Shown in pieces: positions 18,584-30,209 of a DNA stretch of 64,000 nt. Numbering within the stretch: the stretch's first letter is position 1; every line of letters begins with the position of its first letter. The stretch covers positions 62,001 through 126,000 of the forward strand of contig NZ_FNJL01000001.1 of assembly GCF_900104515.1 (NCBI RefSeq), given 5' to 3'. Origin of the DNA: Paracidovorax cattleyae (lineage in GTDB: Bacteria > Pseudomonadota > Gammaproteobacteria > Burkholderiales > Burkholderiaceae_C). Below the pieces are notes generated by a model. That model did not search any database, was not told where the DNA came from, and saw only the letters and a program-made list of their open reading frames with translations. The position numbers and the translations under genes were made by a program.

Positions 18584-19078
18584 TCACATGCGGGAAATCT
18601 GCCCGCCGTTCAGGCGCACGCGGTCGCCGGGACGCAGGTCGCCAGGAGAGCCCACGTCGTAGGCGCGCTGGCCGCCCTGGTCGAGCTGCACCGTGATGCG
18701 GTAGCCCTCGGCACGCCCGTCGTTGTTGCCATTGCGGTTCTCGATCTGGTTGCCCACCACGCCGCCGCCGACGGCGCCGAGCACGGTGGCCGCCGCACGG
18801 CCGGTGCCCTTGCCCACCTGGTTGCCCAGCACGCCGCCGATCACGGCGCCAGCCACGGTGCCGACACCCACGCCGCTGCTGCCGCTGCGGCCCTGCAGCA
18901 TCTCGATGTTCGTCACCGTGCCGTATTCCATGCCGGCCGGCGCGGAAGACGGGTAGCTCGAATACGTGGGCTGGCCGGGGTGCTGCGAGCCGTAGCGTGG
19001 CTGCTCGGCGCAGGCGCCCAGGGCGCCGGCGAGGGCCACGGTGGCAATCGCTGCGGTGGTGCGGGAAAACTTCAGCAT
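18584..19078 (-). CDS. glycine-zipper outer membrane lipoprotein (SlyB/PcP-like)
   Basis: 164 residues from the ATG at 19078, preceded by AAGGAG. The lipobox is GALGAC (Cys23). After a polar Ser/Tyr/Pro-rich stretch comes a glycine-zipper 2TM module: GVGVGTVAGAVIGGVLGNQVG and AATVLGAVGGGVVGNQIEN, each with GxxxG spacing. A C-terminal beta-strand domain ends in DRVRLNGGQISRM. SlyB-type lipoproteins stabilise the outer membrane and form rings around beta-barrels. The protein is full length. A second, shorter glycine-zipper lipoprotein is encoded at 42.5 kb. Confidence 0.88.
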   Translation of the reverse strand: MLKFSRTTAAIATVALAGALGACAEQPRYGSQHPGQPTYSSYPSSAPAGMEYGTVTNIEMLQGRSGSSGVGVGTVAGAVIGGVLGNQVGKGTGRAAATVLGAVGGGVVGNQIENRNGNNDGRAEGYRITVQLDQGGQRAYDVGSPGDLRPGDRVRLNGGQISRM

Positions 19079-19218
19079 GTTCGACTCCTTCTTGCGGAAA
19101 TGGACAAGGCTCTGGCCCCGCCGGTCAACCCATTGGAGCATGGGGCCGGCCGCGGCACGCGACGGGCGATGGCCGCGGCCGCCGTAGGCACCATCGCCCC
19201 GGACGGATAGGACGATAC

Positions 19219-19665
19219 CTACACCTTGCCGGTGGATCCGTAACCGTTCTCGCCGCGTTCCGTGGCCGGAAATTCCTGCACGACGTTGAACTGCGCCTGC
19301 ACCACCGGCACGATCACGAGCTGCGCCAGCCGCTCCATCGGCTGCAGGGTGAAGGCGGTATCGCTGCGGTTCCAGGCGCTGACCATCAGCTGCCCCTGGT
19401 AGTCGCTGTCGATGAGGCCGACCAGGTTGCCCAGCACGATGCCGTGCTTGTGGCCCAGGCCCGAGCGCGGCAGGATCAGCGCCGCGTAGCCCGGGTCCTT
19501 CAGGTAGATGGCGATGCCCGTGGGCACGAGCTGCCAGGCGTTGGGCTCCAGGGTCAGGGGCGCATCGAGGCAGGCCCGCAGGTCGAGGCCGGCGCTGCCG
19601 GGCGTGGCGTAGGCGGGCAACTGCTCCGCCATGCGCGCGTCGAGGATCTTGACGTCGATTTTCAC
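19219..19665 (-). CDS. dut: dUTP diphosphatase
   Basis: 148 residues from a GTG at 19665 ([12 protein letters not shown]); another GTG eight codons upstream is possible. It hydrolyses dUTP to dUMP, keeping uracil out of DNA and feeding dTMP synthesis. The five trimeric dUTPase motifs are visible: [46 protein letters not shown] and the C-terminal [10 protein letters not shown] glycine-rich arm. It lies 75 bases after coaBC on the same strand; coaBC-dut is a very common bacterial pairing. Confidence 0.95.
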   Translation of the reverse strand: MKIDVKILDARMAEQLPAYATPGSAGLDLRACLDAPLTLEPNAWQLVPTGIAIYLKDPGYAALILPRSGLGHKHGIVLGNLVGLIDSDYQGQLMVSAWNRSDTAFTLQPMERLAQLVIVPVVQAQFNVVQEFPATERGENGYGSTGKV

Positions 19666-19740
19666 AATTGCTTTCAATGGATGATGCACTGGCGCAACAC
19701 GCAGGGAGCGAAAGCTCCGGAGTGCGCCTGCGGTGGGCCC

Positions 19741-20958
19741 TCAGGCGGCGGACAGCCGGCGGGCGATGTCCGCCACGAGCTGCTGCGCCAGTTCGCGCTT
19801 GGTGGCGCGGGGCAGCGTGCGGTGGCCTTCGGCGTCCACCAGCAACAAGGCATTGTCGTCCTGTCCGAAGGTCTCCGGTCCGATGTTGCCGACCAGCAGG
19901 GGCACGCCCTTGCGCGCGCGCTTGGCCGTGGCGTGCTCCAGCAGGCGGTCGCTCTCGGCCGCGAAGCCCACGCAGTAGAGTGCGCCATCGCGCGCGCGCC
20001 CGGAGGCCGCGATGGTCGCCAGGATGTCGGGGTTTTCCACGAAGGCGAGCGCCGGGACGGCTCCCGAGCCGTCTTTCTTGATCTTGCGCGTGGCGGTTTC
20101 CGCGGGACGCCAGTCTGCGACGGCCGCGGTCGCCACGAAGATGGATGCCTCCGGGGCGAGTGCGGTGCAGGCCTGCAGCATGTCCTGGGCGGAGCGCACG
20201 TCCATGCGGCGCACGCCACGCGGCGTGGGAAGGTGCACGGGCCCGGCCACCAGATGGACTTCCGCTCCCGCCTCGCGGGCCGCACGCGCGATGGCGAATC
20301 CCATCTTGCCGCTCGAGAGGTTGGTGATGCCGCGCACCGGATCGATCGCCTCGAAGGTCGGGCCGGCGGTGACCAGCACACGCTGGCCCGCCAGCAGTTT
20401 GGGTGCGAAGCAGGCCGTCAGTTCCTCCAGCAGTTCCGCGGGCTCCAGCATGCGGCCGTCGCCCGTTTCGCCGCAGGCCTGCTCGCCCGAGCCCACGCCC
20501 AGCACCACGGCGCCGTCGGCGGCCACCTGGGCCAGGTTGCGCTGCGTGGCGGGATGGGCCCACATCTCGCGGTTCATCGCGGGCGCCAGCAGCAGCGGCA
20601 CGCGCTGCGCGGGCCGCGCCAGGCACAGCAGGCTGAGCAGCTCGTCGGACCGGCCCTGCGCCAGCCGGGCGACGAAATCGGCGCTGCAGGGGGCGACCAG
20701 GATCGCATCCGCCTCGCGGCCCAGGTTGATGTGCGGCATGTTGTTGGGCTCGCGCGCGTCCCACTGCGAGGTATAGACCGCGCGGCCGGTGAGCGCCTGC
20801 ATCGTGACGGGCGTGATGAACCGCTCCGCCGCCTCGGTCATCACCACCTGCACGGTGGCGCCGGCCTTGGCGAGCAGGCGCGCCAGCTCGGCCGATTTGT
20901 AGCAGGCGACGCCGCCCGAAAGACCCAGGAGAATGTGTTTGCCCGCCAGTTCGTTCAT
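19741..20958 (-). CDS. coaBC: bifunctional phosphopantothenoylcysteine decarboxylase / phosphopantothenate-cysteine ligase
   Basis: 405 residues from the ATG at 20958. The N-terminal half is the flavin-dependent decarboxylase CoaC (LLGLSGGVACYKSAEL; active-site region NNMPHINLGREADAILVAPCSADF; PAMNREMW). The C-terminal half is the ligase CoaB (VLVTAGPTFEAIDPVRGITN, SSGKMG, ATAAVADWRP, NPDILATI, GFAAES). Together they convert phosphopantothenate and cysteine to phosphopantetheine in CoA synthesis. The start codon lies 8 bases after a TAAATT hexamer with no ribosome site. It probably drives dut as well. Confidence 0.95.
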   Translation of the reverse strand: MNELAGKHILLGLSGGVACYKSAELARLLAKAGATVQVVMTEAAERFITPVTMQALTGRAVYTSQWDAREPNNMPHINLGREADAILVAPCSADFVARLAQGRSDELLSLLCLARPAQRVPLLLAPAMNREMWAHPATQRNLAQVAADGAVVLGVGSGEQACGETGDGRMLEPAELLEELTACFAPKLLAGQRVLVTAGPTFEAIDPVRGITNLSSGKMGFAIARAAREAGAEVHLVAGPVHLPTPRGVRRMDVRSAQDMLQACTALAPEASIFVATAAVADWRPAETATRKIKKDGSGAVPALAFVENPDILATIAASGRARDGALYCVGFAAESDRLLEHATAKRARKGVPLLVGNIGPETFGQDDNALLLVDAEGHRTLPRATKRELAQQLVADIARRLSAA

Positions 20959-20966
20959 GGGCGAGC

Positions 20967-20972
20967 AATTTA
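20967..20972 (-). promoter_or_regulatory. -10 element of coaBC (near-leaderless)
   Basis: TAAATT on the minus strand, eight bases before the coaBC ATG. Confidence 0.4.
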
Positions 20973-21037
20973 GCAGACGCCCCGCCGTAGCGCAGGGGGA
21001 AGGCGCCCGCACGGCCGGGCGCGGATGGGCCGGCCTC

Positions 21038-22755
<1,718 letters not shown>

Positions 22756-22786
22756 AGCGCCGGCACATCCCCACAAGGCACCTTCC

Positions 22787-23644
22787 ATGAAACTCTGCGG
22801 CTTCGACGCCGGCCTCGACCGGCCTTTCTTCCTCATCGCAGGTCCCTGCGTCATCGAGTCCGAGCAGTTGCAGATGGACGTGGCCGGCCGCCTGAAGGAA
22901 ACCACGGCAGCGCTGGGCATTCCGTTCATCTTCAAGAGCAGCTTCGACAAGGCCAACCGGTCCTCGGGCACGAGCTTCCGCGGCCCCGGCCGCGAGAAGG
23001 GCCTGGAGATCCTGGCCAGGATCCGCCGCGAACTGGAGGTGCCCGTGCTGACCGATGTCCACACCGAGGACGACATCACCGAGGCCGCCAAGGTGGTGGA
23101 CGTGCTGCAGACGCCCGCGTTCCTCTGCCGCCAGACCGATTTCATCCGCGCCGTGGCGCAGTCGGGCAAGCCGGTGAACATCAAGAAGGGGCAGTTTCTC
23201 GCGCCCCACGACATGAAGAACGTCATCGACAAGGCCCGTGCCGCTGCGCGCGAGAAAGGCCTGCCGGAAGACAGCTTCATGGCCTGCGAGCGCGGCGCGA
23301 GCTTCGGCTACAACAACCTCGTCTCCGACATGCGCGGCCTGGCCATCATGCGCGAGACGGGCGCCCCCGTGGTGTTCGACGCCACGCACAGCGTGCAATT
23401 GCCGGGCGGCCAGGGCACGAGCAGCGGCGGCCAGCGCGAGATGGTGCCGGTGCTGGCGCGCGCGGCCGTGGCCGTGGGCGTGGCCGGCCTCTTCATGGAA
23501 ACGCACCCCGATCCCAGCAACGCCCTGTCCGATGGCCCCAACGCGGTGCCGCTCAAGCACATGAAGGCGCTGCTGGAAACCCTGGTCGCCCTGGATTCCG
23601 TCACCAAGCGGAACGGCTTTCTCGAAAACGATTTCGGAGCTTGA
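22787..23644 (+). CDS. kdsA: 3-deoxy-8-phosphooctulonate synthase
   Basis: 285 residues. It condenses arabinose-5-phosphate with phosphoenolpyruvate to Kdo-8-phosphate for lipopolysaccharide core synthesis. Signatures: [83 protein letters not shown]. The metal-dependence-linked residue after LIAGPC cannot be judged further by eye. It lies 31 bases after pyrG and is followed nine bases later by a small DUF1330 gene. Confidence 0.97.
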   Translation: MKLCGFDAGLDRPFFLIAGPCVIESEQLQMDVAGRLKETTAALGIPFIFKSSFDKANRSSGTSFRGPGREKGLEILARIRRELEVPVLTDVHTEDDITEAAKVVDVLQTPAFLCRQTDFIRAVAQSGKPVNIKKGQFLAPHDMKNVIDKARAAAREKGLPEDSFMACERGASFGYNNLVSDMRGLAIMRETGAPVVFDATHSVQLPGGQGTSSGGQREMVPVLARAAVAVGVAGLFMETHPDPSNALSDGPNAVPLKHMKALLETLVALDSVTKRNGFLENDFGA

Positions 23645-23652
23645 GACAACCC

Positions 23653-25363
<1,711 letters not shown>

Positions 25364-25433
25364 CCCGGGCTGAACCCGGTTCCGTACCGGCCCCGCCCCC
25401 TTCCGATCCACGTTCCCGCAGCGCCTGCGCACC

Positions 25434-25712
25434 ATGAATCCCCGTATCGTTCCCCTGGTGCTGCTGCTCCTGCTCGTGGCCGTCCAGACGCAGCTCTGGA
25501 CGGGCCGCGGCAGCATCGGGCATGTGCATGAAATGAAGGAACGGATCGCTGCCCAGAAACAGGCCAACGAACGCGCCCGCCTGGAAAACGAGCGGCTGTC
25601 CTCGGAAGTGAGCGACCTGCGCGACGGACTCGACATGGTCGAGGAAAAGGCGCGCAGCGAGCTGGGCATGGTCAAGCCCAACGAGGTCTATGTGCACGTG
25701 GCGCCGCGCTGA
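25434..25712 (+). CDS. ftsB: cell division protein FtsB
   Basis: 92 residues: a single N-terminal transmembrane helix (IVPLVLLLLLVAVQTQLW), then a periplasmic coiled coil rich in Glu/Lys/Arg/Leu heptads (MKERIAAQKQANERARLENE...) and the FtsB-like motif DGLDMVEEKARSELGMVK. FtsB joins FtsL and FtsQ to activate septal peptidoglycan synthesis. Its place right after eno is the conserved proteobacterial arrangement and supports FtsB over the similar FtsL. Confidence 0.92.
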   Translation: MNPRIVPLVLLLLLVAVQTQLWTGRGSIGHVHEMKERIAAQKQANERARLENERLSSEVSDLRDGLDMVEEKARSELGMVKPNEVYVHVAPR

Positions 25713-25783
25713 ACGCCGCTCGCTCCCCTGGATCCCGCGCCCGGCCTCCGGGCTCGGCCCCTTGAAGCCATTCCCGCCGCCCC

Positions 25784-26353
25784 ATGCCTGCCCCTGCCCC
25801 CACGACTGCGGCGGAGCCCGCCACGCGCATCGCCGTGCTGGGTGCGCCCGGCACGGGCGCCGCGGCATTGGTGGCTGCGGTGCACCGGCATGCGGCATGG
25901 CCTGCCGCGCACCTGCACCTCGTGCCGGTGGGGCCGGATACCGACGACGCACCCGGAGCCTTGAAGGCACTGCGCGAGACTGGCTGCACGCAGGCTTGGC
26001 TCATGGGGCTGGATGCGCTGCCTCCCGGCGAAGCCCTTCGTCAGGAAGGCCATGACGCGGCCCTGCGGGGCCTGCTGCAGGCCCTGGGCTGGGGCCACCA
26101 TGTCTTCTACGGCGATGCGGATGCGCGGCTGCGGCATGCCCTCCTGCTGGGAGGCGCGGACATGCCACAGCGCCCCCGGTCTCAGGGCGCCACGCGGGCC
26201 GTTCTCGTCGGGTCCTGCGAGAAATGCAGCGACCCGGAATGCGAGCACAGGCTGTTCCAGCGCCTGCTCGCCCCGCAGGCGGCGGGCGGAGGGCCCGCCG
26301 TCACGACTACTGCACCGCCTTCGTTCCCGGGGCCAGTTCCGCGGCACTGGTGA
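25784..26353 (+). CDS. uncharacterised protein with degenerate P-loop and Cys motif
   Basis: 189 residues. The N-terminus has a beta-strand plus glycine loop (IAVLGAPGTGAAALVAAV) that resembles a Walker A motif but lacks the Lys and Ser/Thr, so nucleotide binding is doubtful. The middle (CTQAWLMGLDAL, DAALRGLLQALGW) looks like an alpha/beta fold. Near the C-terminus a Cys cluster CEKCSDPECEH could bind a metal. I do not recognise the family. It follows ftsB by 71 bases, and its last 47 bases overlap the convergent hslO gene, so the extreme C-terminus is constrained by two reading frames. Confidence 0.65.
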   Translation: MPAPAPTTAAEPATRIAVLGAPGTGAAALVAAVHRHAAWPAAHLHLVPVGPDTDDAPGALKALRETGCTQAWLMGLDALPPGEALRQEGHDAALRGLLQALGWGHHVFYGDADARLRHALLLGGADMPQRPRSQGATRAVLVGSCEKCSDPECEHRLFQRLLAPQAAGGGPAVTTTAPPSFPGPVPRHW

Positions 26354-27317
26354 AGATCTGCGCGGCATCCACCGCGTCGAACCGGTACTGCTGGCCGCAG
26401 TATTCGCAGGCCACCTCGATCTCCCCGCGCTCGGCCAGGATGCTCTCGGCCTCCTCCGGGCCCAGGCTGCGCAGCATGGAACTGACGCGGTCCCGGCTGC
26501 AGGTGCAGGCGAAGCGCGGTCCGTCCACGCCTTCCTTCGGCACGAAGCGCAGCAGCTTTTCCTCCCAGAAGAGGCGGCGCAGCACGGTGTCCACGTCCAG
26601 CGACAGCAATTCCTCGCGCGTGAGGCTCGCCGCCAGCGTGGCGATGCGGTTGTAGTCCTCGTTGCGGCCGATCTGGTCCTCGTTCTCGCTGTGGCTCAGC
26701 TCCGTACCGGCGAGGTTGCCTTCGCCCTTGATGGGCATGCGCTGGATCAGCAGGCCGGCCGCCACCTTGTCGTCCGCCGCGAGCACCAGCGTGGTGTCGA
26801 GCTGCTCGGACTGCAGCATGTAGTGCTGCAGCACGTCGCTGAGCTTTTCCAGCTTTTCGTGCCGGTCGCCATGCAGCGGTACCACGCCCTGGTAGGGCTG
26901 CTGGCCCGGCAGCCGGTCCTTCGGATCGAGCGTGATCGCGCAGCGCCCGCCGCCCCCGGCATTCACCATGTCGGACAGCCTGGCGCCCACGGGCACCTCG
27001 CCCTGGATGGACGCGGTGGCACGCAGCCCGAGATCGGATTGCACCTCGGCCACGGCCAGCTTGACCGGGCCGTCGCCGAAGACCTGCAGGACCAGCGCAC
27101 CGTTGAACTTGATGTTGGACTGCATGAGCACGCCGGCCGCCGCCATCTCGCCCAGCAGTTCGCGCACTTCAGGCGGGTAGGCGCCCGTGGCGCTGTTGCC
27201 GGAGCGGCGCGCGAGGATCTCGGTCCAGGCGTCCGTGAGCCGGACGATCATGCCGCGCACCGGCAGGCCATCGAAGAGAAACTTGTGGAGTTCTGACACC
27301 CTGGAGTCTTTCTGCAT
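26307..27317 (-). CDS. hslO: redox-regulated chaperone Hsp33
   Basis: 336 residues from the ATG at 27317; a GTG at 27299 (VSELHKFLFDG) is the alternative start. Hsp33 is a cytosolic holdase activated by oxidation. Its zinc site is present: CTC in FACTCSRDR and CEYCG near the C-terminus, the four cysteines that release Zn when oxidised. The N-terminal substrate-binding domain shows GMIVRLTDAW and the later NIKFNGALVLQVFGDGPVKL. It lies 31 bases downstream of the gamma carbonic anhydrase gene, forming a likely two-gene unit, and overlaps the end of the convergent unknown gene. Confidence 0.93.
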   Translation of the reverse strand: MQKDSRVSELHKFLFDGLPVRGMIVRLTDAWTEILARRSGNSATGAYPPEVRELLGEMAAAGVLMQSNIKFNGALVLQVFGDGPVKLAVAEVQSDLGLRATASIQGEVPVGARLSDMVNAGGGGRCAITLDPKDRLPGQQPYQGVVPLHGDRHEKLEKLSDVLQHYMLQSEQLDTTLVLAADDKVAAGLLIQRMPIKGEGNLAGTELSHSENEDQIGRNEDYNRIATLAASLTREELLSLDVDTVLRRLFWEEKLLRFVPKEGVDGPRFACTCSRDRVSSMLRSLGPEEAESILAERGEIEVACEYCGQQYRFDAVDAAQIFTSAAELAPGTKAVQ

Positions 27318-27348
27318 CTGCTGTCAAATGGGCTGCGGATGCCGGGGT

Positions 27349-27873
27349 TCAACCCGTGCGGTGCAGGCCCGCCCGGAAACGCCGGGCATTGGCGATATAG
27401 ACCTGCGCGCTCCTGCGCAGGCCTTCGATCTGTTCCGGCGTGAGCTGCCTCACGGCCTTGGCCGGACTGCCCAGTATCATCGAGCCGTCCGGGAATTCCT
27501 TGCCTTCCGTGACCAGCGCGCCCGCGCCGACGAGGCAGTTGCGGCCAATCTTCGCACCATTGAGCACCACGGCGCCGATGCCGATGAGCGATTCGTCTCC
27601 CACGGTGCAGCCGTGCAGCACGACCTTGTGGCCCACCGTCACGCGTTCCCCCAGCGTCAGCGGCTGGCCCGGGTCGGAGTGCAGCACGCTGCCGTCCTGC
27701 ACGTTGCTGCCCGCGCCGATGGCAAGGGTCTCGTTGTCGCCGCGCAGCACCGCGCCGAACCAGATGCTGGCGTCCTCGCCGAGCACCACGTTGCCCATCA
27801 CCTCCGCGCTGCCGGCCACCCAGGCCGATTCGGCCACGCGGGGAGTCATGCCGTCGAGTTCATAGAGTGCCAT
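27349..27873 (-). CDS. gamma carbonic anhydrase family protein
   Basis: 174 residues from the ATG at 27873, preceded by AGGAGA. A left-handed beta-helix of hexapeptide repeats ([36 protein letters not shown]) is capped by a C-terminal helix. The three zinc-ligand His of the Cam family are present in VLHSDPG and [10 protein letters not shown]. Homologues (YrdA/PaaY/CaiE-like) have weak or regulated carbonic anhydrase or thioesterase activity. Cytosolic trimer expected. It is divergent from a DUF455 gene and upstream of hslO. Confidence 0.9.
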   Translation of the reverse strand: MALYELDGMTPRVAESAWVAGSAEVMGNVVLGEDASIWFGAVLRGDNETLAIGAGSNVQDGSVLHSDPGQPLTLGERVTVGHKVVLHGCTVGDESLIGIGAVVLNGAKIGRNCLVGAGALVTEGKEFPDGSMILGSPAKAVRQLTPEQIEGLRRSAQVYIANARRFRAGLHRTG

Positions 27874-27933
27874 CGTTTCGTCTCCTGTGTGTCGTTCTGT
27901 ACCGCCCAGGTCCTCCATGTGGGGGCGGAAACC

Positions 27934-27943
27934 TAGAATTGTA
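27934..27943. promoter_or_regulatory. overlapping divergent -10 elements
   Basis: TAGAATTGTA reads as TAGAAT on the plus strand (7 bases before the DUF455 ATG) and TACAAT on the minus strand (toward the carbonic anhydrase gene). The two hexamers share two bases, a symmetric bidirectional promoter core. Confidence 0.5.
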
Positions 27944-27946
27944 GGT

Positions 27947-28747
27947 ATGGAGCTTCGCCACCGCGCACTGCAGGTCCTGTGCCTGACCGATCCCGAGGAC
28001 AAGGCGGCCCGGGCGCTGGAACTGCACGCCTCGGCCGCGGACCACCCCGTGGACGCGCACGCCTCCGCGCCGCCGGCGCCGGAGGGCCTGCCCGGCCGCC
28101 CCGCCCGCCCGGAGCTGCGGCACCACACGGAGGTCGCCAGGCGCTCCCCCGCCACGCCGCTCGGCCGCGCGGTGCTGCTGCACGCCATCGCCCACATCGA
28201 GTTCAACGCCATCAACCTGGCGCTGGACGCGGTCTGGCGCTTCGGCGGCATGCCGCCGGACTATTACCGGGACTGGCTGCGCGTGGCCGCGGAGGAAGCG
28301 TCCCACTTCCGGATGCTGCACGCCCACCTGCGGGACATGGGCCACGACTACGGCGACTTTCCCGCCCACCAGGGGCTGTGGACCATGTGCGAGAAGACCG
28401 CGCACGACATCGTGGCGCGGATGGCACTGGTGCCCCGCACGCTGGAAGCCCGGGGGCTGGACGCCACGCCGCTGATCCAGCGCAAGCTCACGCAGGTGGG
28501 CACGCCCGACGCGCTGGCTGCCGTCGCCATCCTGGACGTCATCCTGCGCGAGGAAGTCGGCCACGTGGCCATCGGCAACCACTGGTACCGATGGCTGTGC
28601 GCGCGCGACGGGCTCGACCCGGAAAGCCACTACGGCGAACTCGTGCGGCGCTACGAGGCGCCGCGCCTGAAGCCCCCGTTCAACGAGGCAGCGCGCCGCC
28701 AGGCAGGCTTCAGCGAAGCCGAACTGCTCTGGCTGCAGTCCGAATGA
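27947..28747 (+). CDS. DUF455-family ferritin-like protein
   Basis: 266 residues. It is a ferritin-like four-helix protein of the DUF455 family; di-iron ligand candidates are in [28 protein letters not shown] and [14 protein letters not shown], the paired ExxH pattern of diiron oxidases. Some relatives are related to MiaE-type or rubrerythrin-like enzymes, but no reaction is proven for this family. Cytosolic. The ATG follows a TAGAAT by seven bases, suggesting a leaderless message. The EAL-HDOD gene begins 35 bases downstream. Confidence 0.87.
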   Translation: MELRHRALQVLCLTDPEDKAARALELHASAADHPVDAHASAPPAPEGLPGRPARPELRHHTEVARRSPATPLGRAVLLHAIAHIEFNAINLALDAVWRFGGMPPDYYRDWLRVAAEEASHFRMLHAHLRDMGHDYGDFPAHQGLWTMCEKTAHDIVARMALVPRTLEARGLDATPLIQRKLTQVGTPDALAAVAILDVILREEVGHVAIGNHWYRWLCARDGLDPESHYGELVRRYEAPRLKPPFNEAARRQAGFSEAELLWLQSE

Positions 28748-28782
28748 CGGGTAACAACCGGGGACAAGGGGAATTTTCTACA

Positions 28783-30096
28783 ATGACCCAGCCCGCACCG
28801 CACGCCGCGGGGCGGCTCTTCGTCCACGCATCCGGCATGCACCCCAACCCACCCACCATGACCCCCCAGGGACCGGCCGGCACCGCGCCGGGCGCCATGA
28901 TCGCCCGGCAGGCGATCGTCAATGGCCAGCACTCCGTGATCGGCTACGAGCTGTTCAACCGTTCGCGCGCGGGGGTGGAGCACACCGCGGCGACCGACGT
29001 CTTCCTGGTTTTCACGGCCCTGTCGCACGCAGGCACCGAAGAGCTGGTGGGCAAGAAGCTCATCTTCGTCAATTGCACGCACGAAAGCCTGGCGGGCGGC
29101 CACCTCGAACTGGTGGACCCGGACAAGGTGGTGCTGGAGATTCCCCCTCTGGGCCACGCAGCCGCCGCCGAGGTGGGCACGCGGCTGCCGATCCTGCAGG
29201 CGCTGCGCGAACGCGGCTTCCACCTGGCTTTCAACCACACGGTGCTGGAGTCCGCCTACGCCCCCTGGCTGCCGCTGGCCGACTACATCAAGCTCGATCT
29301 CTCGCTGCTGGCGCCCGACCAGCTGGCCGTGCTCGTCAAGTACGCCGGCCGGCATTCGCGCGCCGAGCTCATCGCGGAAAAGGTGGAGACCGCGCAGCAG
29401 TACGACATGGCGTCCAGCATGGGCGTGCAGCTTTTCCAGGGCTTCTGGTTCTCGCGCCCCTCGGTGGTCGAGGCCAAGCTGCTGACGCCGTCGCAGACCA
29501 ACATCCTCCACCTCATCAACCTCGTGCGCCAGCAGGCCAGCACCGACGAGATCGAGGAAGTACTCAAGAAGGACGCGGGCCTGGCCTTCAACCTGATGCG
29601 GCTCATCAATTCGTCCGGCTTCGGACTGGCCCGCGAAATCACCTCGTTCCGCCAGGCGGTCATGCTGATGGGCCTGAAGAAGCTCTTCCGCTGGGCGGCG
29701 CTGCTGCTGACCGCATCGCGGATCGGCGGCATTCCCGCGGCCGTGGGCCAGACCGCCGTGGTCCGCGGGCGGCTGATGGAACTGGTCGCCCTGGAAACGC
29801 TGTCGCAGGAAGAGGCCGACCAGGCCTTCGTGGTGGGCATCTTCTCGATGCTGGATGCCATGCTCAGCATGTCCATGGAGTCTGCGGTCGGGCTGCTGCA
29901 CGTTCCCGATGCCGTGGCCGGCGCCCTGCTGCGCCGCGAAGGCGTCCTCGGAGAGCTGCTGCGCCTCGCCGAAGCCTGCGAAGCGAACGACGACGTCCTC
30001 TTCGACCAGGCGGCCACCACGCTGCACCTCACCAGCCAGCAGATCAACTGGGCCCACCTGCAGGCCCTGGCCTGGGCCGACCAGATGACGGCCTGA
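28783..30096 (+). CDS. EAL-HDOD signalling protein, first of two paralogues
   Basis: 437 residues from the ATG at 28783; ATGs at 28837 and 28858 are alternatives because a TACAAT overlaps the first ATG. The N-terminal EAL-like domain (about residues 38-225) keeps E56 (YELFNR), FVNCTHESL, VVLEI, IKLDLS and AEKVET, but the DDFGTG loop is replaced by LAFNHTVLE, so c-di-GMP hydrolysis is unlikely. An HDOD domain follows (about 235-410; QQASTDEIEEVLKKD, NLMRLINSSGFG). Such proteins act as signalling adaptors in motility or c-di-GMP networks. A close paralogue lies immediately downstream. Confidence 0.88.
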   Translation: MTQPAPHAAGRLFVHASGMHPNPPTMTPQGPAGTAPGAMIARQAIVNGQHSVIGYELFNRSRAGVEHTAATDVFLVFTALSHAGTEELVGKKLIFVNCTHESLAGGHLELVDPDKVVLEIPPLGHAAAAEVGTRLPILQALRERGFHLAFNHTVLESAYAPWLPLADYIKLDLSLLAPDQLAVLVKYAGRHSRAELIAEKVETAQQYDMASSMGVQLFQGFWFSRPSVVEAKLLTPSQTNILHLINLVRQQASTDEIEEVLKKDAGLAFNLMRLINSSGFGLAREITSFRQAVMLMGLKKLFRWAALLLTASRIGGIPAAVGQTAVVRGRLMELVALETLSQEEADQAFVVGIFSMLDAMLSMSMESAVGLLHVPDAVAGALLRREGVLGELLRLAEACEANDDVLFDQAATTLHLTSQQINWAHLQALAWADQMTA

Positions 30097-30209
30097 GCCG
30101 ATGCCCACATGCCGGACGGCAGGGAAACAGGCTTGCAGGCCCCCGCTTGGTGTTAAGGTGGCAGCCTGCCGAGGGTCCGCCCGCCCGGTCATCCATACTC
30201 TTCACGCCC

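Noticed and set aside
18584-20968. A 794-codon minus-strand frame running through the glycine-zipper, dut and coaBC genes
   Set aside because: It ends in the true glycine-zipper protein, but everything before its ATG at 19078 is out-of-frame dut and coaBC sequence, so it is not a fusion.
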